From: Glandiceps talaboti
Taxonomy: Eukaryota > Hemichordata > Enteropneusta > Spengelidae
DNA length: 64,000 nucleotides
Direction of reading: 5' to 3'
NCBI RefSeq assembly: GCF_964340395.1
Contig: NC_135555.1
Span: forward strand, 23,719,725-23,783,724
Under the pieces are notes generated by a model. The model saw only the letters and a list, made by a program, of their open reading frames with translations, was not told the origin of the DNA and made no database searches. This document shows, piece after piece, positions 12,802 through 35,785 of this stretch (positions are counted from its first letter, which is position 1; each line of letters begins with the position of its first letter). The translations under genes were made by a program, and so were the position numbers.

Positions 12802-15800
12802 TCATACATGTATGTCCATTTTCCTGTTTTATCCTTTCACATTCCCATCTCTAACTCCAACAAACACCACCACAGCAATCTACTACATGAAACTGTGAAG
12901 CAAAACAAAAAAGTCCAAACGATAGACAAAATATGCAAATACACAAAGTAGTTGTCATATGTAGACAATAAAATTCAACACAATTTATCTCCTGCAGTGG
13001 ATATGAAATTTGACAACCTTACATGTGTACTTGTCTGAGTTAGGACTAACTGCTAAGCTATACGATATTGTCTAGAATGAAGGGTCAGCATACTAATTAA
13101 TCAATTATTTTCCAGGAAGCCATCCAAATTGACATTACGTGACAAACAAATGCACTATGCACATACTGACAGCAATTTTCTAATGCTAAATTGTTCATGA
13201 TTTTTCCCCTTTCATTTGAACTTGAATTGATTCACGGCTACGCATTATATTAGTTGATACATTCTTACAGCAATTTATGTGTATTATGCAGTACCAAGGG
13301 AAGGTAATTTTGTTGTTTACTAGCAATTTACTTCAAATGGACATATATGCAAGGTTCATGGTGTTTGATATCCATCACTTTTACTTTCCACATTTAAGTC
13401 CAACCAAAGCCAACTGTCTTATTCCCCATATAGAAATTTCATATAAATAGAAATAGAAATTTGTATGTGCATACAACTGTTTCCTTGTTCAACACTATCA
13501 CTGGGAAGAATTTCTTTTAAAGAAATGAGCTATATTTTTTTGTACATGTAACTTAATGTTATAAGTACAATCATCATTTCTTGTAAGGAAGCCAATGATC
13601 ATCAAATACATGTATCAATGACATATTTTGCATGACTTATAGTACTATTTACTCATGAAAAAAATATCCAAAACAGAAGATGATTTTTTAAAAACACAGA
13701 GATGTGGAAATACAGACTGATCTTAAGATACATGTACATGTAGCTCTGGAAATATGCACTCCAAGATCTTCAACACATCTCCTTCCCACTCTACTATGGT
13801 AAGAAGACTGTGCTATGGTTCCCCTTGTAAGGAGACTGTGCTATGGTTCTGTGTAGATATTGCTTGTGCATGGTTTTCAGGTAAACATCAAAACACTGGC
13901 ACAAGGTACAACAGGATAGACAAATAGTAGGCTTTTTGTTTAGTCATTTAAAACAGTTTCCTGGTACTTTATGGACATTAAACGGGTCTGGGCAGTCTAT
14001 TTAAAGCAATGGGAGGAATAATCTATTCAGACTTAAACTTATAAAATACACAGTCTCATCTACCACACAACAAGAAGATACACCAGAATAGACAAGAAAT
14101 TAGTTTAGTTTAGCCATTTTAAATTAATCAATTTTCTTGAATTTTTATGGATGTTAAAATGGGTCTAATAATTTATTTTACTCAAAAACAGTGTGCAGGA
14201 AATATTGGCAGTCTCATGCATGGTTTACTTCTGGGAGGAACCATAGCAGAGTTCTCAGAGCACATATTTCCTGAGCTAAAATTGAGGATACCTGGCTAGA
14301 ACAGGAGAAGGTGGAAGGGGAGGGGGTTCACTTTACAAACTAGTATGATGCATGCAATTGTGAAGGACCACGAAAACAGGAACAAAGAGGGTGAATTTTA
14401 TAATTGACTGGTTAATTCAACTTTTTTTTACAAACTTACCTATTTCTACTTATTATAATGCATGACAAATTTGAGTCAAGTTATCTGACCATTACAATAC
14501 CTATCAAGTACCTTATTAATAATGTACATGTGTGCCAGTTTAAGTGACTTGATAGATGTATAGATCTAACAAGCTTCAAGACTAATAAACATATATGATA
14601 GCTCTCATTAGGTGTTTTCTCTATCCCTTTATTAGAGTGCCTGCCAGATTTAATGGCGATATAAAACTCATTATAAATAAAATTATGTGAGCAAAGTAGT
14701 ACAGTAATAACTGAAAATGTGATTCCTGCAATTTTCTAGGGTGAGGGAATATAATTAACCAGCACTGAGCAAAAGACTGCAACAGTGGTTGCTTAGATTT
14801 TGGGGAAATATTTACTCAATTTTTTTTCATTGATTTATGCTATTAATTCAAACATTTGCTGTTTCTTCTGAGTCAATTTTTTAACCACAAATGTTGTGAC
14901 TGTGGTACACTTAAAATGGTAGGTAGTAGAAATGTAAAGGTAAATCAACACTTCTGAAATATAACAAAACAAACAAACAAATAGGAAGTGAAATAACAAT
15001 ATTACATATGTATCCTGTGACTGTGTAGACAATTATTTTATGCTTTACAAGGTCTTGAAAACATAACAACAACCAAACACCAGTTACTCTAAAATTTCTC
15101 TTTTTTGAAAAAAACTTCAATTATTTGAAAGTTCAAGTTTGACCATAGACGTTGGGTCTATGGTTTGACAGCTACTGAATGGTGATAATTACACTCCAAC
15201 AATGTAAACATTGTCATGTGGAGATTTGTCACCCACATACACAGCACATTCATATGTTTCTATCAAGTTTTTGTCTTTCACCTTTGGACAAGTTCACCTT
15301 ATAATATGTCCCCAAAAATTGAAAATATCAAAAAACGTATTTTGATTCTTTTATTTTCCATGTTCATTCTGCAAGGAGGTGTGTTTTAAAATTGCCCCAA
15401 ATACAATGTACATGTGTAAATATCCTAACAATATACTCAATATGATGACTATGACAATACTGTACACGAGTATTTTTTTTTATATTTCAAATACTTTTGG
15501 TTTTAAGCTGTGGTAATGACTGATCGTCAGGTTAATAACAGACGGTCACTCGATCTTAACACACAGTTCAAAATGTAAGACAGTTACAGGTAATAGTTAG
15601 TAAAGTGCTCACATCAAAGTGTATGTATATGTACATACGTTACATGCAGTTTTACAACTTACGGATTTCATCACAATACAGAACACTAAATGTTTATACT
15701 GTCGAACCGAATGTAAATGGTTGGCATATCACAGTAACTGTCTGTTCATATCTAAACATTTCACGACGTCTCACGGAAAAAGGCTGTATACGGAAGTGAC

Positions 15801-16031
15801 TAAAACGAAGGGAACGGCTCGTATAACAGCGTATTATTTTCTGCCGATACACGTTAAGCTGACCCTGATAACTCCAAACCCAACCTACAAATACACTTGT
15901 CACCTGAATTTGGATAAAGGATATATACTGTGTTTGATCACAGGTCAGTATGTCTACCGTAACTAACATGGTAGAAAGATTGTTTTAGAGCACGACAGTG
16001 GAATGGAATATGACTTGTCATGGCCAGTGTC
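11613..16031. other. Non-coding stretch left of PLC-gamma exon 1
   Basis: Probably intron 1 of the PLC-gamma gene. It contains a (CA)n run at about 12737-12800 with (ATAC) flank, and a diverged tandem duplication of about 150-180 bp (roughly 13,900-14,000 against 14,065-14,170, both ending near GGGTCT). CpG content rises between 15.5 and 16.4 kb, as expected near a promoter. Frames open on both strands at 15.6-15.97 kb match nothing I recognise. I searched by eye for the second PLC-gamma exon and did not find it. Confidence 0.4.
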
Positions 16032-16093
16032 AGCAGACCAGAAAAAGAGGTCTGCTGCGTGATCGCGTGTGACTCATACTCAGCAACACTTAC

Positions 16094-16286
16094 CAGCTCC
16101 TTCGGGCCTCCCAAGAACTCGGCTCCAGATTATTTGCCGAGTTTCTAGCTTCACCTGGAAAGTCCTCTTCTCAGGTCGTTTCTTTGGGAAGAATTTCGTA
16201 AGTACGGTCCCCAATTCAAGCTTACGGAGGAGTTCGTTTAACTCCTGTGAACTTATGTCACCATTGGCAAGACCTGCAGCGGCCAT
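16094..16286 (-). CDS. PLCG1: Phospholipase C-gamma, first coding exon (N-terminal PH domain start)
   Basis: The exon encodes 64 residues and the first base of a split codon. It starts MAAAGLANGD and continues ELGTVLTKFF and RTFQVKLETRQIIWSR, closely matching the start of the N-terminal PH domain of animal PLC-gamma (in PLCG1, LEVGTVMTLFY and KTFQVKLETRQITWSR). The exon ends in a good donor, CTG|GTAAGT on the minus strand, so the rest of the gene lies at lower coordinates. PLC-gamma is a cytosolic enzyme recruited to receptor tyrosine kinases, where it cleaves PIP2 to IP3 and DAG. The frame stays open upstream to an ATG at 16439, but that 51-residue extension lacks family similarity, so I prefer the ATG at 16286, which matches the family's start. 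No further exon was found in the window. Vertebrates have PLCG1 and PLCG2, and this exon cannot be assigned to either; the symbol denotes the family. Confidence 0.85.
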
Positions 16287-16729
16287 GTTTCTTCGAGCTC
16301 CGCACGGCTCGTCAAACTCCAAGATACGCGTATATACGTGAAGTTCAGAACACCATGAACTGATATTTGAAGGTGGTTTATCCAAGATTGACGAGAATAT
16401 ACTATCACTTATGTCCTGTTGATGTTGTCGTATATCCAACTAAGGTGTCCGTAATAATGTGGGATGGCTCACTCAAAGGGTCCTACACCCCCTTTCCCTC
16501 ATGCGCTATGGAAATGCGAAGATGAGGAAATTGCGAGTAAATTCCGGCTTATATGGTTCCTTCCAAACGTAGAGGGTGGTGATGTGAACGACCTAAATTC
16601 TACATGACTTAACGCTGTAGTTCATTAGAACTGTTACAAGATTATTCAACGACTTGCTACAGGTTACACAAATATCATTCATAATATTCTTTCGACGTTC
16701 GTGAAAGGCACTTTTCAAAATCCCTGTCA

Positions 16730-16855
16730 CTACCCAAAATCTAATGGTTTCATCCAAATGGACAACAAATCAGAGCTGTTCGTGTGTATCACTTTATCAG
16801 CTGATCGATCAAAAGAGTTCCGATCTGCGATGACATTCAGCAGAGCATCTCGTAG
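16730..16855 (-). CDS. Possible terminal exon of unknown gene, or captured exon fragment
   Basis: On the minus strand an ATTATTGCAG acceptor-like site is followed by an open frame reading QLRDALLNVIADRNSFDRSA and ending SIWMKPLDFG before a stop at 16730-16732. The composition looks coding (an amphipathic helix-like run, few low-complexity residues), but I recognise no family. Its 5' border lies inside the left arm of the palindrome at 16852-17027. It could be the last exon of a minus-strand gene just upstream of PLC-gamma, an alternative 5' exon of PLC-gamma, or chance. Confidence 0.2.
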   Translation of the reverse strand, partial: LRDALLNVIADRNSFDRSADKVIHTNSSDLLSIWMKPLDFG

Positions 16856-17027
16856 CTGCAATAATTGTAGCGTCTTGTTGCGGTTTTGTGGGGTTTTTCG
16901 TCTGTTTTGGTGACTTTTTAAGTTTTTGTGTTTAACCCGCACCTAGGTGCGGGTTAAACACAAAAACTTAAAAAGTCACCAAAACAGACGAAAAACCGCA
17001 ACAAGACGCTACAATTATTGCAGCTAC
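16852..17027. repeat. Near-perfect 176-bp palindrome without spacer
   Basis: The centre is CCGCACCTAGGTGCGG, with the axis between 16944 and 16945. The left arm is 93 bases and the right arm 83. They match exactly apart from one 10-base insertion (TTTTGTGGGG) in the left arm. With no spacer it can extrude as a cruciform. An AGCATCTC word flanks it at 16844-16851 and again at 17034-17041 in the same orientation, which could be a target-site duplication if six more bases belong to the right end. It lies about 570 bp upstream of the PLC-gamma start codon. Confidence 0.9.
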
Positions 17028-17794
17028 ATGCTAAGCATCTCCTCGACAACAACCGAAAAGACACAATTCGGCCACCAATTTGATTTTTAGTATTACTGTA
17101 AGCCGTTTTCCAGAAAAGTGATACATGCCAAGAAATGTTGTTTTTCAATTGATGGAAAGATTTCATTTGGCTTTATGTTAGATTATTTTGGAACCCTTTG
17201 TGTTGAGATTGCCAGTTTTCTTTTTTGTGTATAAAATGTTTTAGCTATCGCATCAGCGCATGGAGAAAAAATCGCACAATCTATCTTTCACCCATGGATG
17301 TATTATCTCCCCATACACATTCACAAACAATAACAGGCTTTTCTACAAACAAGTGGCAGGATCACACCCCTGGGATCACTCCATGACGCAAAAAGCATCA
17401 TGATACGCAATCTGAACCAAGCCATGTACAAACTAGTAAAAAAGAAGCCCTCTTTTATACAATAGTTTGCACCACAGACAAGTAACAAACGTACTTGTCT
17501 GTGTTTGCATATAGCTTAATGCGTGTGCTTGGTGTGAGACTCTCCCAGAAGATAAGAGATAAAGCAAACTGTTGCTGTAACCAATGGCTTGGTAATTATA
17601 AGATTATGGGTGTTTTAATTTAGATAAGAGAAGAATTGACAAGATATCTTTATTTTACAAGTCAATAAAGAGATAATTATATACAGTTGAAAGAGAAAAC
17701 TAGCAAGGGTAAGAAGGAAAAAAGTTTTATACAAAAACCAACCAGTCAATTAATCAAAATCACACAAAAAATTAAGTTTTATTTAAAATTAATC

Positions 17795-17873
<79 letters not shown>
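17795..17873. repeat. (AATC)n microsatellite
   Basis: About 20 near-perfect AATC units. On the opposite strand this reads (GATT)n, the same unit as the LINE/SINE-like tail at 5.6 kb, so it may be the expanded tail of a minus-strand retroelement whose body is no longer recognisable. Confidence 0.9.
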
Positions 17874-17877
<4 letters not shown>

Positions 17878-18094
17878 TGCATATGTGCTGATCCCTGTGT
17901 CTTAACTTGAAAAAAATATATCAATATAAATCATTCAGACTAGCACGCAAATTTTTTTGGGGGAAAAACTCAATAAACAAATTTAAACATATGAAAATAA
18001 TGGAATCAGCCACAAACAATACATGTACACCCGTTCAGATTACCATTCTGGTTACATGACTGGTTGTAAGTGATAGAATACTTTTAATACTGGT

Positions 18095-18096
18095 CA

Positions 18097-18127
<31 letters not shown>

Positions 18128-18305
18128 CATACATACATACATACATACATACATACATACATACATACAGACAGACAGACATACATACATACATACATAC
18201 ATACATACATACATACATACATACATACATACACACACACATACATACATACCTACCTACATACATACATACATACATACTACATACATACATACATACA
18301 TACAT
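18095..18305. repeat. (ACAT)n microsatellite, about 210 bp
   Basis: Runs of ACAT interrupted by (ACAG)3, (ACAC) and (CTAC) variants. Purely simple-sequence; the MYVC-type frames on the minus strand are its translation. Confidence 0.95.
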
Positions 18306-19621
18306 AGTTTACAAACATAAATAATTAGTGACAACATTAACAAATTTCCAAAAGTTCTGACACAAACATAGTTGTGTGACGTGTGTGCGGGATGGGTTGA
18401 AATGAGAGCAAGAGCCATATTATATACTGAGAGTAAAATTTATTTAATTGAGGCATTGGCTAGCTTATTCAGCAATGAAAATCTTTAATTATCATTGGGC
18501 AATGAATATATATATCTGGGTTAAGGGTGAAATTGTTTGAGTGCACTGGGGGATGAGGCTGTGAAAAAAACTGGTAAATTTTCTCCTAGGGCCCCTACCA
18601 TAAATTCTACACATTCCCTAATATTTGCCCAGCAAAAGCAAACCTTTTTTCAATTCATCACCTTTTTTTTCGAAAGCTTGAATTTGGAAAGAGATTTAAT
18701 TTTGTTCAGTACGTTTGTTTAACATATACTGACTGATAATTATAAACAACTTGTTCTGCATACATTTAATATATCTTTTAAAATATTTCCATCACCATTT
18801 GTGCAATTTTCATTAATTTTTACACAGAAAGCAGTCAATCACAATGAAATACTTAATAAAATGATGAATGAATGGTGGATGAATAACCAGTCTTTAATAC
18901 TTTACTTCTGTGGCTAATGGATGAAATGGATGTTTAAACACCAGCGGTGCGGATATTCCAACTGTCATTACATACCCACACATTGCTTTGAATGTGTGGA
19001 AACATGTTGGTACGGTAATGTTGACTACTGTACATGCATTCCCCACATATTAGTAATACTAAGAAACACAAAAATATAATTATATACCAGTACATAAGGT
19101 AAAAACAAAATGAATTCTTTGTGGTCAGAACATTTTGTCTAAGGTGGTGTGATGATGCGAATTTTTATTATTTTATTTTTTTTTATACTCAATAAACATG
19201 TCACTCAATCTACTATTTATGGCAGTTACTGTTCTTTTTATTTAGTACTTAAGAGCAAGTGTGTATATGGGGGCAGATGTCATTTGCTTGTTCATGATTG
19301 GCGCTGCAGTTGTCTTCACTGAAGTAGGCAGGGTTACTGTTGTGTTATCCCCAGATCTACAGACAGCATGGGCTGGACAAACACGAAAAAAAAAAAGACT
19401 GACGCATTAAGTGATGCTTGCGCTCACCAGAAACAATTCTTTAGGGTTTTTTGGCCTAATACCCTACACCAAGGTGATACAACACATATACCGGTATGTA
19501 GTAATACTGATGTTTGGATCCAATCTACTTTAACTTGACTCCAAACAGCCAAGAACACTACTGAGAAAATTTGTCCAGCAGTTACAAGGTCTATCCCTGG
19601 GGATTATTTCATGTTTTAAAG

Positions 19622-19926
19622 GTGTTAAAGTGACACAAACTGGGTTTATAAGCTTCCAGGCTCAAGTGAAAAAACTTCAATTAAACTATTCTAGTATAAT
19701 GTTGATATTTATGTATGCCTCCTATGATATAACAATTTATGTTCTGACATTGTTAGAACTGTTGATTGCATAGTCAGGCATTCCTGTACATTTTTTGACA
19801 TGTACACGTATAATAAATGACATCATTGGATCATTTGTAAGTTATATCCTAGTATACCCGGTAAGAGTTCAGTCAATTACAAGGGATAGTTAAGTATATG
19901 ATCAGCAAGTAGAATACTGCTAGTAC
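19622..19926 (-). mobile_element. Dispersed repeat family B, copy 1
   Basis: Read on the minus strand, it starts GGTACTAGCAGTATTCTAC, passes through CTTGTAATTGACTGAACTC and AGGATATAACTTACAAATGA, and ends near TGTGTCACTTTAACAC. The same order of motifs occurs on the plus strand at 30409-30735 and 48882-49186. There are no obvious terminal inverted repeats and no coding capacity. Its length of about 305-330 bp fits a SINE or a non-autonomous DNA element. I cannot assign a class. Confidence 0.6.
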
Positions 19927-20610
19927 CTCTTAATATGCAGATAAAATTACATCTCAAAAACATGTAAACTCAGCTTGTGCCTGGGCCTTTAAAAGAAACC
20001 CATCCATATTTATAGACATGGATACTATGCATTATCCAAAGGAATAGGGAGAGCTGTCCACATCTAGTTTTGTGAGGGGAAACACTGTCAGAACGGAACA
20101 CAATTTCCATTTCTTGAAACACTTTCATGTTTATTTCAATGTTAGAAATGAAACAGCTGACAGACAGCAAGATTCATTATTCACCTTTTCATTTAAATTA
20201 ATTGAAGAAAAAGACATTAAAGTGAAAAAAAACACATACATTTACATTGTTGAACTACAGAATAACGATATATAGAGATTGATCTAACATTCTCCAGAGT
20301 ACTTCCTACATTGAAAGCTTTGTTGTGTATTAATCAGTCAACACAAACCAAGAACAAAATAGTGTAAATAGTGACAAATAATTTCAGTTTACTAGTGTGT
20401 CCATGACATAGGATGAGAGTGACCCTGTTATATGTTTTCTTTGTCATTGTCACATATTATAAATGATGGTTCGGTATTATATGTTGGTTAAAAAAAAATT
20501 GGGAAAAAAGTTATATTTGTGTATGTACTTTCAATTTATAATCGTACTTTTAACAGTCTGGATGCATAGAAATGAGTTAAACATCCAGTTTCATTTGCTG
20601 TTTAATTGTA

Positions 20611-20672
20611 CCATGGAGGTATAAGGGGAGAGTAGAAGTGTAGGGAGAGACTATGCCCTTATACCTCAATGG
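20611..20672. other. Hairpin in the presumed DPM1 3' UTR
   Basis: CCATGGAGGTATAAGGG at 20611-20627 pairs with CCCTTATACCTCAATGG at 20656-20672 with one mismatch and a loop of about 28 nt. It is downstream of the DPM1 stop in the direction of transcription. Whether it is transcribed depends on the poly(A) site used. Confidence 0.5.
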
Positions 20673-20693
20673 TTCTACTGTAAAACATCCTGG

Positions 20694-20699
20694 TTTATT
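20694..20699 (-). terminator. Candidate poly(A) signal for DPM1
   Basis: An AATAAA hexamer on the minus strand, about 250 bases past the DPM1 stop codon at 20947-20949. Other AATAAA hexamers lie further downstream, so the choice is not certain. Confidence 0.35.
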
Positions 20700-20946
20700 T
20701 ACTGTTTAGTTCTACAGTAAAACATTCTATTTGAATTCCTACTGGTGATACAAAATATCACAATTATCAAAGATATCTACAAAATTATTGTCAAAGCTTT
20801 GCTTTATCACATACTTTTTTACCAAAAAATACAGATAACAAAAAAGCTGTGAAACTTTGAATCCTAAAACTAAATTTCTTAATAAAAGGAAGTCATTGAA
20901 ACAGTAGTTTGATGGTAGACTTCAGTCAGCCATTTCACATGGTTTA

Positions 20947-31400
<10,454 letters not shown>

Positions 31401-32042
31401 GTCACCATATCTATCTCCCATGTTTTATTCATATATTGGGGGAAACTACATATAAACAGATATGCTTAATAGATATAGTGACTAAGTGAGAGCAACATTT
31501 GGTCTTGTATTTGCAATTTTAACTCTACCTAAAAACAATACAGGACAACCTGTGTAAAGAGCTTTGTAAGTCTTGGCATAGCGGCTTATATAATGATATA
31601 AGGAAAAAGTGTAGTGATAAAAATAAGGCCAGAAAAAAGAGCTTTGTTTCTTGTCCCTGCTCGCTTCACTTGACAACATGCGCGTCGGAGATTTTCCCCT
31701 TTGCCTTTATGTACATGTATTTCTTTCCAAACATGTCATTTGTGCCACACATATATAGCCAGAAAATGATTACAGGAATAGAAGTTTAGGTTGGCCATGG
31801 TTATTTGGCGAGAAATGGGGGGGGGGGCATAGAAAAAATTGAGGGTTCAAAGAGGGGCCATGACAATTCTGATGGTCTGAAAGGGGGGGGGGGACGAAAT
31901 ATTTTGCTCATGCTTTTAACCAAATTAAACCCGGAGCGGTCGTTTACCGAGTAAATTAAAAAAAATTCTCGCGGCTTCGTCGCAATACCTTCTAAAGGTG
32001 AGTTGGGTGATAGCCATGCGAATGTATTTCTGTATGCCTTCC

Positions 32043-32291
<249 letters not shown>

Positions 32292-32996
32292 AGACTTTTC
32301 TGAACAATCAAACCTCATGAGCAGTCGGTTTACCTTGTACTTTGCAAAATTGTACACTTCATTTACCTATACCATACATTTAATTACGAGGCAGTTAATA
32401 GCCATGCAAATGTATGTGTCTGCCAAAATATCTCTGAATAGGTAAGTTAAAGTATATATAATATAGCCATACAGATGTATAATAATGTATTGACTCGAGT
32501 AAAATTGAGGTATTGAAGACAATTTTCAAGTACTCTATGGCTTTCGATAATGCGTATGGTTTGCAATTTTATGCCATTAAATGGCCTTCTTCGTGTCCTT
32601 ACTTTTTAAAAAGTGCTTACACTCTCCCCACTAGCTATCATGGAGGAGGCTATTTCTGCCCAGAATCAGGCAAGAACTCCCAAAGACTAGCTGAGCACAC
32701 TATTGGTATTGCCGGGGCACCGCCAAGGTCAACAACCCAACTTCACCATGTGATCCCAATATATCTTACCACAAGTGCAAGTCCCCCTCCCCTCCATTCT
32801 TGTGAGACCCACTATCTCCTTTCATTACATACACCAACTTAAATTGATTCACTGCATGGTTGTCAGCAACGATTTGACTGGTATTTTCTGAAACAATACG
32901 GCGGCAATGGTGACAGCGGTGGGATGCCAAAATCACAATGCGTCAAAGTAAAAAATTCCATACCCCCCCCTTCCAAGCCCCGATTCGGAGTAAGCA

Positions 32997-32999
<3 letters not shown>

Positions 33000-33083
<84 letters not shown>

Positions 33084-33085
33084 CC
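33000..33085. repeat. (GTCT)n microsatellite
   Basis: About 20 GTCT units followed by diverged GTCC and GTTT variants. Confidence 0.95.
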
Positions 33086-33654
33086 GTCTGTTTGTTTGTT
33101 TTTCTCTGTATGCCTGTCTGTCTATCTACCCCGGTATCTTCATCCATCCGTCCGACCATCCGTCCATCAAACCACCCTCCCTAAATTGCAATTTTCATGC
33201 AGATTATTGTTGTAAGTTTGTAATCATTTCCGCCAGCGATTCTAAACACTCCCCTAGAACATTGGCCCTTAGTGTTACAAAGGCTGTTAAATGCATTTAA
33301 TAACCACTATATTGTAAACCATTATATTAAAAAGCACACAATAAGCGGTACGCCTCTCCTTTCGGCAAATAATTTGGTACGATCACCTCCACTGGTACAA
33401 ACCGTTGGTATTAAGGATTATTATATAAGTACAGACATGGGGGGAAAAGTTGTAAGTTTGCACGGTGTCTACACACAGATGTAGGTTTACACACACGTTC
33501 TACAGTTTTTGCATATTTTTCTGTTTCCTCGAAAACTGCAGATTAAAATTTTATTACTCTGTTAATGAAAATATTAATAATAGCAATAGTAAACATGGAA
33601 ATCCGGGCTAACATAACGTGGATGATAAGAATAAAAATCAATACTGACAAGTAA

Positions 33655-35785
33655 TAAATGTAAGTATTGTAGGATATGATACAAACTAATATTGGCAAGA
33701 CTAAGTCTTGTAGGGTAATACAAACCATAAACATATATGTTGAGGAGACTAAGTCTTATAGGGCAATAAGGGGACCGGTCAGTTTGTAAGGGGTGACCAT
33801 GTTTTCGAAATTGGCAGAGAGGGGGGGGGGTCATGCTGTCATTGTGTTTTGGATTATGATGGAAGAAAAAAATCCTTTTCTACAATGGCATGTAGCCTTG
33901 TCTGAAATGTGGTACATGTCAATATTTGTTCTTCTCCCTGTTGTTTACATGAATTCTTTAATATTACTTATTAGTTCAAACATAACTATACATATACATA
34001 TACATGTATTACCTAGCTACCACACTAGTTACAAAATATGTACATGTCAATGCTTCACTTATATTGCACTTTTGGGCAAAAGTGAACTTGAAGGTTTCGT
34101 AATGGTAATCTTCATAGATAGCTTATAAAAGAAGTTAATATAATTGTTCTACTCGTCAGTATGAACTTGTCAGTAGGGATTAATACACTTTCTATTTTGG
34201 ACACTACATGATTTTGACACTACAAATCACCACATCTCATCAGATTCCAGTTTCTATTGTACACTATGTATGACCACCTAAAGTTCTCTAACATACCGGT
34301 GACTTTACTATACATGCATTATTAATGCCCCTATACCAATGTTACGGGCCCATTTTTATGTGATATGGGAAACTAATTTAAGCTTACATTTAACCTCAAA
34401 GGCTATGAACAACCTAAACGTTGCCTAAATAGAAGAAAAATTGCAGATCTGCCAGGGGGAAACCCCAAGGACTCCCTCACCTCCAGAGGTCACTCATGCA
34501 TTCAACCAACAATCAGATGCACCAACAACCTTTTTACTGTCATAATGGTATTAAACTTTTCTTAAATATTTTCATTCAATTCTAATTTGAGATGATATTG
34601 TCTTTTAAAGATGTGAAATGTTTGCCGCGATAGTCTAAAGTTACCTTAATCTCCAAATCTCTCCTACCAATGATACTACCATTAGATGTGCTGACCTTTA
34701 CTACATGATTGTGTATAATGATGCCATTTAGCTTTTTAAGAACATATTTCAACCCTATGTAAGTTATAAAGAATAGTTCTGATACTTGATGGTGCTGTCT
34801 TGTAAAGCATGGATTAAGTTATTGCTTGAAAGGGTCTGAATAGCCTAAATATTGGCTTTAAGAGTAAAAACCCTCCAAGGTTCTAGAGAGTGACACCCTC
34901 GGACCCCCCACATGAGGTGGACATATCCCAGTCTCAAGCTCTTCCCCTCTTACTGTCAAGATGGTATCAAAGTCTATTTCAAAAGTATTTCAACCCTATG
35001 TAGTTGCTTTTTACATGTTGGCGCCGCTTGTAAAGCTTGGAAATTATAGTCTGAAAGGGTCTGAATAGTCTCAAAATTGACATTTAGAGTAAAAAACATC
35101 CAGGGCTTCTAGGGGAACACCCCTAGGACCCCCCCCGTACACACGAGGTGTACCTTTGTAGTTGCTTTTTTTAATATTTGTGCTGTCTTGTAAAGCTTGG
35201 AAATTATTTTCTGAAAATGTCTGAATAGTCTCAAAATTTTGGAGTTAAAAACCTCCTGGGCTTCAAGGGGGAGACCTCCAAGGACCCCCATAAGAGATGT
35301 ACATATTCCCTTCTCAAGCTCCCCCCCCCTACCTTTCACTGTCAAGATGCTATTAAACTCCTGTTTGAATACATTTACCCTGTGTAGTCAATAATTATAA
35401 TTATGATAGTGCTAACCCGGGATCTTATAAAGTAGATGCAAGACAGTCAAGCAGTCCACACTGAGTCACGGTCAAAAAATACCTGTCATGTGAATATTAC
35501 ATATATGGGGGGGGGGTGTCATCATGTTTTAGAATTAAGTGATAGGGGGGTCAGCCTGTTTTTGGTTTTACAGATAGGGGGGGGGGGTTCAGTGACTTTT
35601 TGTCGACCCGATTTAAGAAACCATCGCCCCCCCCCCCCGGGGCTGGAGAAACTGACCGGTCCCTAAAAGCTACAAACACTTACGTTGACAAGACCAAGTC
35701 TTGTAGGGCAATACAGACGATGCAAACTATATATAACATAAATGTTAAGCAGACTAAAATCTTGTAGGGCAATACACAATTCGAG
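33655..35785. repeat. Tandem repeat of roughly 55-bp units interrupted by the TIR element
   Basis: Two to three units (GACTAAGTCTTGTAGGG, then AATACAAACC and CATATATGTTGAG) lie left of 33771. They resume after 35663 with at least two more units up to about 35785. Copies are diverged, so the array is old and the insertion came later. Confidence 0.6.
33771..35663. mobile_element. Non-autonomous DNA transposon, 1.9 kb, PIF/Harbinger-like by TSD
   Basis: A perfect 15-bp terminal inverted repeat, GGGACCGGTCAGTTT, is at 33771-33785 and its complement at 35649-35663. A TAA lies just outside each end (the left end has one extra G). The flanks on the two sides join into one tandem repeat of roughly 55 bp (motif AAGTCTTGTAGGGCAATA), so the empty site can be read directly. 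Inside are G-runs near both ends and about four diverged units of roughly 230 bp (34.43-35.36 kb) with TTTCAACCCTATGTAG and GGGTCTGAATAG motifs. There is no transposase frame. A TWA duplication with GG-starting ends fits PIF/Harbinger, but that is inference. Confidence 0.65.

Larger units (their letters stand above)
17042..20610. other. Intergenic region between PLC-gamma and the 3' end of DPM1
   Basis: No gene recognised. Contains (AATC)n at about 17795-17873, a long (ACAT)n run with short ACAG and CTAC variants at about 18095-18305, and a copy of dispersed repeat family B at 19622-19926. The open frames across 18.0-18.3 kb are translations of the ACAT repeat. The rest is AT-rich with stops in all frames. 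Confidence 0.5.

Noticed and set aside
15619-15969. Overlapping frames of 115 (plus) and 91 (minus) codons left of PLC-gamma exon 1
   Set aside because: Both strands are open, with no family motif and no splice pattern; probably reduced stop density in CpG-richer intronic DNA.
16286-16439. Upstream extension of PLC-gamma to an ATG at 16439
   Set aside because: The extra 51 residues show no similarity to PLC-gamma N-termini, whereas the ATG at 16286 matches the family's start.
32513-32842. 109-codon plus-strand frame
   Set aside because: No family resemblance; flanked by microsatellites and lacks coding-like composition over most of its length.
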